A stretch of 64,000 nucleotides of DNA from Posidonia oceanica (lineage: Eukaryota > Streptophyta > Magnoliopsida > Alismatales > Posidoniaceae): contig JAZBRS010000014.1 of NCBI GenBank assembly GCA_037176725.1, positions 80,024,501-80,088,500 on the forward strand, read 5' to 3'. The notes under the pieces were generated by a model. That model was not told the origin of the DNA. It worked only from the letters and a program-made list of their open reading frames with translations, and did no database searches. Position numbers and translations under genes: made by a program. Of this stretch, positions 9,866 to 21,000 are shown piece after piece. Each line of letters begins with the position of its first letter. Positions within the stretch are counted from its first letter, which is position 1.

Positions 9866-12541
9866 GTGTGCGACCTCCGCTCTGATGGCTTCCCCTGTCT
9901 GCTCTGCTGCTGATGACATTGCTGCATGTTCTGCTGACACTACTGGAGGCCCTGCTGACCCTGCGACTGATGCTGCTGATGACTCTGCCACTGAAACTTC
10001 CGACAACTCTGTCACTGATTCTGCTCTTTGCTCTGTTACTGCTGCTGTGCAGCCCGCCGGTGTCTCTTCTCCTGAATCTGCTAATGTACTTGTAGACGGC
10101 ATATGCTGTACAAGCCAACTAGACCCGCCCTCGGTTTGAAGGGTAATGAGCTCATCGGGTCTAGAGGAGTCCGGTGCTCCTGAATTTCCTTCCAGGGCCA
10201 TGATGGAGGTGTGGTTCTCTCGCAGAGGAGGATCCGTAACTACGGCTTTTCCTTTCCTTTCTGCGGCTTGGTGCTATGTCAAGTCTTCTACTATGGATTC
10301 GAGCTGTTCCTGGTAAAGCAGCTCCAAATCAGACATCCATGAGTCGACCTGGGCTTCTATCGCCCCTTCTTCTTCCTCATCCGGAGGTGAATCGACATAG
10401 TAGGCGCCGAGGGCCTGAGGCACTGGCTCGGCTGCGAGATGGATTACTGTCTCTGGTACTTGTATCTTCTGACTCACGGGCGCGCCTGATTGCGACTGTC
10501 CCGGCAAGGGAGACCCAGATGGTCTAGTCAGAGGGATTGTAGATGGATATGCTGCCAAAGTGACTGCTGCTGTCAGAGGATGGGCAGAGGTGCTCTCTTG
10601 AAGGCCCGAGGGCCGGGGGACCGCGATGCTCAACTGGTTCTCCGTGACTGGTGATGACGACGAGAGCTCGGCCTCCAATACCATAGGATCTGGCCATGAA
10701 AGTTGCCGGTCTGCGGCAAGGGGGTACATGACTGATTGAGCTGGCTGTATTGCCTGTGATGCGGCCTCTGAAAAGGGCTGAGCTGTGCTGCTGACTGAAC
10801 TCAACGATTGACCTTTCTGCGAAGGTGGTAGTTGCACTGAGGCGACAACGGTTGCATGCGAACTGACTGATTGTGCTTGAATTGGTGCTGGCATTGCTGA
10901 CATGACTGCAGGAGAATCAAAGACTGCCAAATCTGCCAAGGGTTCCGTCAGGTCTGCTGCTTCATGATCTGTGGAAGGAGTGGCCAGATAAACCGACTGA
11001 TGTGCTGTTGCATTGGGCTGGCTTTCGCTGCAAGTCTGAACTGCCCCCATCGTGCCCGACTGTTCCTCGTCCGAGTAGTAGTCCTCAACGCAGACCCAGT
11101 CCTCCTCCGGTGGCGGAGTGCTTTGACACGGCTCTGACTGCACTACGGCTTGAACTGCGCTTGAACCCAGGATACCTGCACTTGTAAAGTTAGCCAAGCT
11201 CCGAGGTATGACCATTCTCTGATTCGTTGCTTGCGGGCGCTTGCCTTTATCGGTGTGAGGGTCGTAACCTAGACCCTCGTTGTCCATTCGTTCTTCCGCC
11301 ATGATTGGTTCAGCGATTCCTTGGCCATGTCGCCCGAGCGGTGTCCCTTTGACGTAGCCCCATCTGTGACAAACGTTCTCGACCATCCGAAAGGGATTGT
11401 TGTGAACGGCCAAGGAGTTGACACGCTCAAGATCTAGTAAAAAGTTAACCGGCTCGCACCGATTAACGCGATACAAGGCGTTCGAGAGATCAGGATCAAA
11501 GGGGACAGTCCGCGAAGAGATAGAGGAAATCGCCTCGATCCGCTCCTTCTCAAAATTCTCCGCCATGACAACGATAACATCGTCGCCTCGGCGGAACTTG
11601 ATCATGCGATGGAGGGTCGAGGGGATAACCTGATGCTTGTGGAGCCAAGGGCGCCCAAGCAGAAAGTTGAAGTTAGGTTCCAAGTCGACGACGTAGAATT
11701 CCACATCAAATGTGACCGGGCCAATGGTAAGAGGAATAATCAAAATCCCTAGAGCGTCATGGTGAGTGTTATCAAAAGCTGTCATTCCCTTTACAGCTAG
11801 AGTAATGTCCTCGGCCTTGAATCCGAGCTTGGTTGCTGTTCGCAAGGGACAGACGTTAAGGCCTGACCCATTATCGACCAGTGCAAGGGGAATGCGAAAG
11901 TTCTTGAATTGTACCGTGACGAACAAGGGTTGATTGTGATTAATCCCCGCCGGAGGCAGCTCATCACTCGTGAAAGTGATGACCTGGGGCTCCGCGATCA
12001 TCCCGACCATGCTTTCCAAGGCGGCGGGTTCTATGGCTTGGGACACACGGGCGGCTTGGAACACGCGAAGGAAAGCCTCGCGGTGCTGGGTCGAAGTGTG
12101 TATTAGGTCCCAGATAGATATGTCGGCCTTAACCTTTTTGAGCTGGGATGTGATGTCGGCTTTAGGCTGGCATTTCTTGGTAGCAGGCGGTGCGGTTGTA
12201 GGGACAGGTTCAGCTATGGTGGATTCAAGAGGCTGGCCTGAAGGTAGTGGGGCTGTAGGCTGGGCTAAGGGCAGGGATGTAGTAGGTTCTGGGTGACTAG
12301 GCCTGGCTACTGGTGCCGGAGGTCTATAGACCCTCCCCGATCGCGTCACTTCCGCACACATTTCTGTGGCGTAGCTGTAAGGTACGCGATGGGTATCCCG
12401 GGTTAGGTTAATAACCACGGGAGCGTGTGCGGCGAGCATGAGAGGGGCTACAGGCTGAGGAGGGCGTGGGTAGGTGGGTAGTTGGGAAGGCAAGCTAGGT
12501 GGGGACTGAGGTCTTGCTAGTAGGTGCACGGGAAGCTCTGG
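9866..12541 (-). pseudogene. Aspartic protease, G-patch-like segment and long Ser/Pro-rich linker of element A
   Basis: The protease would cut the Gag-Pol polyprotein. Numbering from 12529: the active-site motif LVDNGSGLNVC is at about 217-227 (bases 11881-11849), and the second family motif LLGRPWLH at about 290-297. A Gly-rich GTPLGRHGQGIAEPI...GLGY at about 395-421 resembles a G-patch, which sits behind protease in some retroelements. A low-complexity linker of roughly 600 residues follows, rich in Ser, Ala, Pro and Glu, with a conserved acidic block DWVCVEDYYSDEEQS and another, YYVDSPPDEEEE. The frame is the same as gag and RT. TAG at 10274-10276 and TGA at 9863-9865 interrupt it; the second is CGA in F. 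In Ogre elements an intron lies between protease and RT; here the region looks translated. Confidence 0.85.
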
Positions 12542-12544
12542 CTA

Positions 12545-14989
12545 AGGTCTGGCTAGGAGATGTATTGGGGCTTGGACCCGGGAAAGCATGGCGGCTGATG
12601 CAGGAGAACGCTCCGGCCTGGCACGCAGTCGGATCATGTGAACGCCTGACTCAGAACCGGTGATAGCTGCAAGATAGAGAGAGACTGGAAAGGGAGTAGA
12701 AACATCATGGATAAGCTCGGAAGGTTCTACCACAGATGTGAGAGACCCAGAAGGAAACAAGGAGTGAATTCCTGAGGTCCCTGCGCCTCCTGAATAGGAG
12801 TGCTCCGGCAGGGGTCGGCGGACAACATTAGCTGGGGTAGATGCTGATGCAGGTGCATGAGATGGTGCAGAAGTGGATGCCTCGTGCGTGTCGATCACAA
12901 TCGTTCCCGATTCGATCAAGTCCTGGATAGCATTCCGGAGAGTGAAACAACTATCAGTCGAATGCCCGACGCTTCGATGAAAGTCGCAGAAAAGGTTCGC
13001 CTTAAACCAATGCGGTAGTGGGTTTGGTGGCGGGCGAACCTCCGGAAATCTCAGGAGCGACGCAACCTTCGGGAGGACGGCAGTGAGCGGTTCCACCAGT
13101 GGGGCGAACTTCCGCTTCTCCATGGGTGGCCGTCTCGGCCTCTGGAATTGTCCTTGCTGAATCGATGCGGCAGGATAGATCGGTCGAGCGGTGGTAGTGA
13201 TCTGTGGTGTGGGGTGTGCCCTAGGTGCAGGTGCGTAATAGATCTGAGGAGGGGCAGGCCGGGACGCCAGACAAACGGGCGCAGTAGGGGAGTCGACGTA
13301 CGCAACAACAGGCTTCGGCGGATCCTTCCTCTTGGGACGATTGTTGTTGAGACTGCTGTTGTTGTTGATGGTGCTGCTGCTACTACCGTCGTTGCTGGCG
13401 GGAGCCTGCCTGGCAAGCACAGAGAGTGCGGGGAAGTTGCCGCTCTGCAACGAACTCTCTACGCGAGTGCCAGCTCGGATCAAAGCAGTGAAGGTTGTGA
13501 CGGGTTGGATGCTAAGCAAAGCTCCGGTGGACGACTGTGCCCCTTTTATGATGATCTCGATAGACTCCTCGTCGGAGGGCCTATCTCGAACTTGCGAGGC
13601 AAGGGCACGCTAGCGGCCGACGTACTCCCCGAATGGCTCGCCCGGATTCTGCTTGGTTGCGATCAAGTCCGCGCGCTTTGGGACCAGATCGAGGTTGAAG
13701 GAGTATTGTTCCAAGAACGCCTGGCTTAGGTCGTTCCAAGTCTTGATTGTAGCCATGTCAAGCGAGGTGAACCACTTGAGGGCCGGACCAGACAAACTCT
13801 TTTGGAACAGGCGGATCTGCAACCTCTCGTCTGCCTGGAGTTGGGCGAGATCACCGCAGTACGCCTTCAGATGGGCTATGGGACAGCCCCTACCATCATA
13901 CTTCTCAAAGTCCGGTATTTTGAACTTTGGGGGGAGTACCGCCTCTGGGAAACAGCAGAGGTCTCGGAACTGGTAGGTCTGGTGGTCCGTGCCCTGCACT
14001 AGACGCAGTGCCTTCTCCAGAACATCCATCCTGTTGTTGATGGGGTCTGGAGTAGCTGCTACAGGAGATGGGGCAGCGGGGGCAGGGACCACGTATGCCG
14101 ATTGGGTCGCACTGAGGTGCTCCTCCGGATCTACCATCACGTCGCCTGGTGACGCAAGGTGATGGCCGGCATACCCGTGCTGTGGTGGAGTGCAAGGAGG
14201 GATGCATGTAGAATTCTGAGCCTAATGCAAAGGGGGAGGATAGATGGTATGCTGTGCGGTGGGTGCAGGATGATGGAGCATCAGCGGTCGTACCGGGGCG
14301 GTGCCGGGGGACGGGCCTGCGAGATACTGTGCTCCCACCAGTCCGAATGACTGGCCACCAGGTGGCGGAGGTGCATGCTGTGTGTGGTGCGGTGCTGATG
14401 CAAGAGGCGGGATACGTGCCCCCATCGTCGGAACCGTGAGCAGTTGGGACGATGGTCTAGGCGGAAGTGTAGAGTGCAATGCAAGATGTGCGAAAGCAGG
14501 CCGCACAGGAACCTCAGGAACAACAGGAGGGGAAGGAGGGCGGACTGATTGAGCTATACCCTGCAGCCGCTGGATAGTGTCCATCAGTTGCTGGTACTGC
14601 TCTTCAGGTGTCCCGTCAGTGGGAACACTGAATTGCAGTGCCGGCGAGGAACCAGAACCAAGAGATCCGGACTGTCCGGGAGACTGGAATCCTAGGGCAA
14701 GTGTCGCCGCAGCAGAAGGGGGGTCAAAAGTGACAAAACTCTGAGAAGGTGGGGTCAGTGGTGCCTCCAGAACACGTGAAGTGGCCATCAAGATGGACTC
14801 GGCGACCGGATCAGGAGGAGCGAGCGTCTGCCACTGTCCCACAGCAAACTGGGGTGCCCCAGACGATAGAGGGGAAAAGCCTGGCGTCACAGAGGGCACA
14901 GAGGGGTTAGAAACGGGAGCCGGAGGGGCCGGAGCGGGAACCACCTCCGAGGCAAGGGTGAGGGGGGTCTCGACGGTGCGTTGGGCCAT
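12545..14989 (-). pseudogene. Gag of element A
   Basis: Structural capsid/nucleocapsid protein of the virus-like particle. The start is taken at ATG 14989 (MAQ), because F has a Met-Ala-Gln start in the same context (SPVLTRSRS before it). The first ~350 residues are Pro/Ser-rich and poorly conserved. A typical Retrotrans_gag domain spans about 13930-13560 (KFKIPDFEKYDGRGCP, FQKSLSGPALKWFTSLD, FLEQYSFNLDLVPKR). A polar Ser/Asn stretch follows, then a knuckle CDFHRSVGHSTDSC (12988-12947), which is Cys-x2-His-x4-His-x4-Cys rather than the usual CCHC. In-frame TAGs lie at 14222-14224, 13610-13612 (Trp in F) and 12542-12544. The last lies between repeated HLLARP motifs, where F also has a TAG. Confidence 0.9.
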
Positions 14990-15169
14990 TGCTGACCGAG
15001 AGCGAGTCAAAACGGGGCTGCGACGAGGGAAAAGGGGACGGGCTCTACGAGGAGTTATGCTCGCAAAGACGAGTAGCTCAGAAAAAGGATGGTCGAGCAC
15101 AGGTGTCTCAGCAGAGATGTCAGCAAAGGAGAGACCCGAGCTCCAGCTAAGGAGATCGCTTACTGAACT

Positions 15170-15277
15170 CTGTTAAAGACACGACAGAAAACTAGGGTTA
15201 GAAAAAAAAGAGATGCAAAATGCACTAAGTTATGGCATGGATGACATGTATGCTTTCTACCATGCTCCCTCTCTCAC
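15170..15277 (-). other. Predicted short intron in the leader of A
   Basis: On the minus strand: GTGAGAG at 15277, a T-run, a CTAAC branch-point-like motif, then TTTTCTGTCGTGTCTTTAACAG ending at 15170. F has GTAAGG ... CTAACCC ... TTTTCTTCTGTTGTGTCAG at 53410-53514 in the same place. The length (108 and 105 nt) is in the range of small plant introns. Inferred from motifs only. Confidence 0.4.
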
Positions 15278-16301
15278 TAATCTAGTGTTTCCTGATAGGT
15301 AGTCTACTCCGGATATCCACAAGTGTACGGGTCACCGACTCGAGTCAGAAAAGTAGGCTCCCTGTCTAACTCCCGGCCCAAAGCTCAGGTAATGACAGGG
15401 TGGTACGTTGGTGGCCTCTACCCCGCCAAAGCGTGGGTGGTACCCTCCACTAACACCGACACGACCCCAAACAAGGGGGGACAGACCTACCGACTCACAC
15501 CATGCCAAAGCATCGGGGTGAGAGGCCGGGACCATCCTTCGCAACTGATAGGTGGACTCAGATGAGAAGAATGCATGCCCTATATGATGCTTATGCAAAT
15601 GATTAAAGTCTTTTATCTTGCGCATTTTATTAACCAGAGGGAGTGAAGGATTGTTCAGAGTCTCTAGTTGCTCCTAGAAGTTCTTTTACTTGCGGTTTTT
15701 AGTTAACCATGGGGAGAGCAGACAAGTTTCTACTATCCTAAGCATGGCAAGTGCGAAAGGGAGGAAAATCAGTCAAGCATGGCAAGCAAACAATCATACA
15801 ACACAACAAAAGGCATGTGCATGGCATGTGCAAGTGTTTGTGAGCATAATGGTGAAGAAAAAACATTCGTCAAGTCAAAAGGCATGTATGCAAGGTATGT
15901 GCGTGCGTAGTGACATAGCAAAGGTGTAAAAGAAGCATTCAACATTCAAAAGGCATGCATTGTTGCCAAACAAGTATGTAGACATGCAATGTGCGAGAAA
16001 TAAAGCAATGACAAGCAAGCAGGACAAAGAAAGCAAAGACAGGTAAGCTGTAAAGTAAATAAGAGCAGAGGGAAGGAAAAAGGCAAGCAAACAAGCAAGT
16101 TAGACAAAGCAGAGCAAGGCACAGCAAAACTAAGGCGAAAGCAGCCGAAAGGGGGTGCAAAACCAAAGCGAAGTAACCACGAGGCGACTTGCTAGGTGTT
16201 TGCACAGGAAAACGAGCAAAACAGACAAAGGAAACACAAAGGCAAACAAAGAAAGCAAATCCCAAGCGAGCGAAAGCGAAAGCGAAAGCTGGAGTCTAGC
16301 A

Positions 16302-16319
16302 TCCCCAGCGGAGTCGCCA
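16302..16319 (-). other. Second (internal) copy of the primer-binding site, element A
   Basis: TGGCGACTCCGCTGGGGA on the minus strand, identical to the PBS of F at 52366. It lies about 145 bp inside the leader from the working PBS position. The surrounding ~85 bp (16229-16319) are repeated at about 16386-16464, so the PBS region was duplicated in tandem. Confidence 0.75.
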
Positions 16320-16446
16320 CTGTCGACTTCGCTGGGCAAAGCGGACAGGCGAGCAAACAAGCGAAAGCAAGGCAAAAGGCCCAAAGGCAAACAAAGAAAG
16401 CAAATCCCAAGCGAGCGAAAGCGGAGGCGAAAGCCGGAGTCTGGTA

Positions 16447-16464
16447 TCCCCAGCAGAGTCGCCA
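16447..16464 (-). other. Primer-binding site of element A (tRNA-Arg type)
   Basis: TGGCGACTCTGCTGGGGA on the minus strand, one base after the 5' LTR end at 16466. It would pair with a tRNA ending AGTCGCCA, which fits the tRNA-Arg primers reported for Ogre/Tat elements. It differs from the F site by one base. Confidence 0.8.
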
Positions 16465-16465
16465 C

Positions 16466-16786
16466 TGTAGTAATCCCAGTGTTCGGATCGTCCATGCACG
16501 ATGCCAAAGCTCGCGTGCACCGATCGGAATCAGGCTCACTATTAGCGGCTATGTCCGAGAAGGAAGACCTAACTCGAAAACATTTAAAAGAGGGAAAAAG
16601 GGAAAGAAAAGAAGAAGATAAGACAAAATCGGAGTCGCCACCAAGTCTATTAAATCGGAAGACGAGGAAAACCAGGGAAATGCGTGAATAATTGCGCAAA
16701 ACCAAGCAAATGATGCAATGCAGGGCAATGCAAAAGAAATGAGATGCAAATGAATGCAAATGATGTGACTCGTGCCTAGGACAAGG
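16466..16786 (-). repeat. 5' LTR of element A, 3'-terminal piece
   Basis: The last 321 bp of the interrupted LTR, ending in ACTACA next to the PBS. It continues at 22739 after the solo LTR. Together the pieces make about 5.73 kb, close to the 5717 bp LTR of F. It ends with a ~44-nt segment that F lacks. An internal TGGCGACTC (16632-16640) resembles the PBS. Confidence 0.92.
16782..16786. repeat. Target-site duplication CAAGG, left copy
   Basis: CAAGG directly before the solo LTR start; the same five bases follow its end at 22734-22738. In the undisturbed LTR the sequence would read CCTAGGACAAGGGCAATATG. Confidence 0.95.
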
Positions 16787-18676
16787 TGTTGACACCCCAT
16801 CTTGGCAGGCCTAGACCCTTGGAGCCCTCTGGTTGATTGCTGGATCAAACCCCAACCAAACCCTAACCCTAACCCTCCTCTCAACCCTTCAAAATCAGCC
16901 CATTTTGGCCTAAACCTCTACCCCCCTTCCCAACCTCAAAACCTAACCAAAATCCATAGGAAAACCCACCACTATCCACTCAACAAACCTACCCAAAAAC
17001 CTAGGATTTTCCAAGCCTGACCCATTCCCAAAAACCCTAGAAAACTTAGGTGAAACTACCCTTTTTCTATACCTTGAAACCCCTCCAAAACCTCTTTAGA
17101 ATCAAACCAAAATTTTAGACCCAAGACTTCAAAACCTAGACTACCCACCCAACAATTTTCACCCAATTCCGAGACCATTAAGACCTCCATTCACTCAAAT
17201 TATCCTTTTCTCTCTCCGGGATTATCATTTTCTCTCTCCTCTCTCTCTCCTGATTATCATCTCCCTTTTTCCCCCTTTCTCATCCTTTTTTGGGTCTGGC
17301 TGTGGGCCCCCTCTGTGCTTCTATCCCTCCTCTTATTTATCCTGATTTTTACTTTATTTTTAACACTTTTTCTGAATTTTTAAAAATCGTTTTCCTCCAA
17401 CCTATCTTTTCCCCTTTTATTTCCCTTTGTTTCCATTTCTTTCCTCCTTCTCTTTTCCTTTTCTCCCTTTTGCAAAAATCCACAAAAACCCATAAAAATC
17501 TGTAAAATCTCAAAACATAAAACAAACAAATCAGTACACTAAGAAAAACAATTAAAAAATATTAAACAAGCAATTAACAACTTAAACTTAACTAAATCAA
17601 GCTAAAAAGAAAACCAAACATGCAAACTAAAAAATGCAAAACAAATCAAAAGAAAACACTAGAAAATCAAGGAAAAAGCTAAAATAAAATCAAAACCCAT
17701 CAAAGGTAAAAACCCATCAGAGGAATTAAAAAACAAACCCAAAAAGAAGAATTAAAAAATCAAATACTAGAACAAGTAATTAAGAAAGGCAAAAGACTTA
17801 ACCTAACGAACATAAGAAAAACAAGTAAAAACTTAATTAAAAAAAAAAGAAAAGAAAACACATCTGAAAAGCTCAAAAACACCCTATCAAACCAAAAGAA
17901 TCCTACTAAAAACTTCAAGAAAAATCCTTAAATAAAAAAATCAAGACATAACTTAAAAGACTTAAGAAAGAAAAACCCTAAGAAGACTACAACTTTAAAA
18001 TCTAAAACCAACCCTAAAATAATACGAAATAAATCCTGAAAAATCCTAATTAATATCCTAAGTGTCTAACAAGGGAAATACAATTTTTAAAACAATTTAA
18101 AAAAGGTTTAACAAACATTTAATCAAGTGAAAACCAATTAAGAACAAAACCAAAGCTCTAAAACCCTAATCAAGCCCAAAACACATTAATCAACTCAAAA
18201 TAACCATTAAAAATCTTAATTAAAATCCTAATCTACAGTACAACTCTTCTAATATTTTTATTTATTTTTTAGTTTATTTTTACCTATCTTATTTCCCCAT
18301 TCTACCCTCTCCTTCTCTCTTACTTTTCTTTTTTATTCTTTCTTTTCTTTACTGGGCTCAATTCAGCCCGTTTCCTTTTTCTTTTATTTCTTCGTTTTTT
18401 TTTCGGCCCACAGTCCGGCCTTCCCCACCCTTCTTCTTCCTCAATCTTCCTCTGCGTTTTTCTCCGGCCGATTCTCCCGCGAAGCTGCAGCAACAGGATT
18501 CCCTCCTCCTTTTAAATTCGAAGCTCCGTCACTTCATTCTACAGCAACTCGCCGCCTCTCCTTCGTCTCAGCAGCTTTTCCGGAGCCGGTCGCCCCGTCC
18601 CCTCCGCTGCAGTAACCGCCGGTCGAGTTTGAAATTCTCAGCTCGCGCCCAGCGCGCCAGCAGCCTCCCCTCTACT

Positions 18677-18685
18677 AGATATAAG
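18677..18685 (+). promoter_or_regulatory. Possible TATA box in the solo LTR
   Basis: AGATATAAG at the upstream side of a GC-rich segment; the same place in the F LTR reads ATTTTTAAG (48547-48555). Just downstream both LTRs share TTGGCAGTGAG and purine-rich sequence that would be the start of the transcript. Motif evidence only. Confidence 0.3.
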
Positions 18686-19999
18686 CTTCCCGTCCTTCCT
18701 TCAATCGAGGAGAGATCGACCTTCAATTGGCAGTGAGAGCGAGCAAGAGAGAGCAACGAGAGACCACCAGCAAACCAGAGACCAAAATCCGAATTTTCTT
18801 TCCTTTCTGTGCGATCTTCCTCCTCCCCTGATCCTCTTCCAATTCCGGAGTGAAAAGAGAGAGGAAAAGAGAGTGTTTGTGAGTTCTGGGCATCCCGGAG
18901 AGAAGCCCTCATCAGAGCCCGATCCCTCCATCCAGTCTTCTTCTTTTCTTCTCTGAAAATATCAGCAGAGCATCCTTCTTTCTTTTCCAATCCCCCAACA
19001 CCACTCCAAGCCTCCACACTTCTCCCCATTGCTCCCCCAAGATCACCCAAAACCCAGCCATTTCCCAGCCTCATTCTCCGGCCATTCCACCCACTGAAAC
19101 CACCTAAAACCACCCGGAAACACCCTGATCACCAGACCTGCAACCCAGCTCCTTTCTCTCACAATTCCCATCACTCCAGCCCGCAACTCCCCCCCAAACT
19201 TCACCCAGTCACTCACCAGGCCTCCACCTTTCTAAAGCCCCCGGCCTCGAACCCAACCGCTCACCACAGCTTCCATACTCCACCACAAACACTTACACCA
19301 CTCACTGACCAGAAAACCAGCCGACTTCCAATCTCCACCTACAGCCTCCCAAAAAACAATTCAACCACCCAGAACCACTCCCCGCACCTCCAGCAATCTC
19401 CCGGAACGCTCCATCCAAGCCGGCGAGCAGCGGACACCTCCCTCGACCTCCGGCGGCATCCTCTGAACCCAGAAAAGCCAAAGCGTTACCTGAGCTGCAG
19501 AACTTCGGTCCGATTGATCAGGAGGCACCGGAGGGACGTCCTGAAGTGATCCCAACCTCCGCGGGCAGCCGGCAACGCCTGCAGCAACCAGGCGGTCTCC
19601 ACCGGCGACAGCTGAAGTCACTGACGTCGGGGGAGCGACTCAGGCGCGGGAAAAGGTAATCACTGCTTCCCCTAGCTTCCTCTCCTTCTTCTCTTGCTTC
19701 CCCAGCCTTTAGAATAGGCTTTCCGGACCTCCTGCTCCGTCTTCAGCTCGCCGGACAGTCCTCCTTCTCCGGCGCCGGCTGCTTTTCCTCCGGACATTCC
19801 GACCAGCAGAGCGAGTTCCAGTCGACCCCCGGAGCTCCGGACGACCGCCGACGCTGCTCTCCGCCTTCCCGCGCATCCTCAGCCTCCCCTGTCGACGGCA
19901 CGAACTCTGGAAGCTTCGTGCTACAGTGATCGTCGCCGTCGACGATCAACACTGTTCACTTATTTTTCAGTTTATATAGTTTTAGGGTAAATATTGCAT

Positions 20000-21000
20000 G
20001 TCTGTCCTAAGTTTTCCTCATTTTTGCATTCCAGTCCTTATTTCGTTTATTCTGCTTGGTTTTTAATTGAATACTTTGCTAAATTGCACGATCTGTTTAT
20101 GTTTTTCAATATTTGCAAATAGATCCATTTACTGTGCTGTGCTGTTATGATATTTTGCAGTTTAGTCCTCCTGTTTTCCTTTTTTGCATTTAAGTCCTGT
20201 ACCAAGTCAGTTCATTTATTTACTCATGTTTTACCATACTGTATTGCATCCTGGCCCCTTGCATGTTTTTATTTTTGCATTTAAGTCCCATGCACTGTTA
20301 GAACTTAGGATTATTTTTTATTTTTCCATACTGCATTGCATTCCAAGTCCCTGCATTTTTCTATTTTTGCATTTAAGTCCATGCACTGTAGAAACTTAGG
20401 TTCTGATTTTTATTTTTGGTTGATGCATTGCATATTTGCCCCTCTACTTTATCATATTTGCAGTTAGGTCCATTTTAAATGGACAGTAACTGTGCTGCAT
20501 GCATTTTAACTTACTGCATTGCATTTTTAACCCCATATTTTCCAGAAATTGCACTGTGGTCCAGTCATTTAATTTTCAGAGCATATTTTCCATACTAAAT
20601 TGCATTTCCAACCCCTGCATGATTTCAAAATCACACTTAGGTCCCTGCATGCTTTAAAAATCATGTGAAAAGACCATTTTGCCCCTAGATTGCATTTTAG
20701 CCCCTATGCCTACCAAATTTCATACAGACCTTCCACTAGTACCCCCAGACTCCCCAGGACCTTGTTTTCTGGAAAATTTGCATTTTAGACCCTAGATTTT
20801 TTCAAAATTGCACTCTGACCCCTTTCGGTTTCAAAATCTCTTTTAAAGCATACCTTCTTTTCAAAACACCCTTCTGAGCCTAGTTTTTTTTGCCAAATAG
20901 ACCCTTGGCTTCCCCTGTTTTCAAAGTCTTCTCTTGTGGAACCCTGTTTTCTGGAAAATTTGCACTTTTAGCCCCTCTTCTTTTTCAAAATGCTTTCTGA
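20000..21000 (+). repeat. Degenerate phased TGCATTT-type repeat in the solo LTR
   Basis: Loose repetition of TTGCATTTTAG(T/C)CC-like phrases every ~40-60 bp, with many GCATTGCATT and ATTTGCA motifs. The same texture occurs in the other LTRs at 24400-25150, 36430-37700 and 49850-50770. It looks like an old, diverged tandem array. Confidence 0.55.

Larger units (their letters stand above)
14990..16446 (-). other. 5' leader of element A between PBS and gag
   Basis: About 1.45 kb of untranslated leader. The part at about 15290-15560 aligns with 53090-53400 of F, including GAGTCGGTGACCCGT-like sequence, so it is conserved and may hold the RNA packaging region. A predicted short intron lies at 15170-15277. 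Nearer the PBS it is A/G-rich on the plus strand, with AAGCGAAAGC-type repetition. No coding sequence is supported. Confidence 0.6.

Noticed and set aside
16840..16890. Interstitial telomere repeat (CCCTAACCCTAA)
   Set aside because: Only two to three units, inside the LTR start, and shared by the F LTR; telobox-like motifs are a better description.
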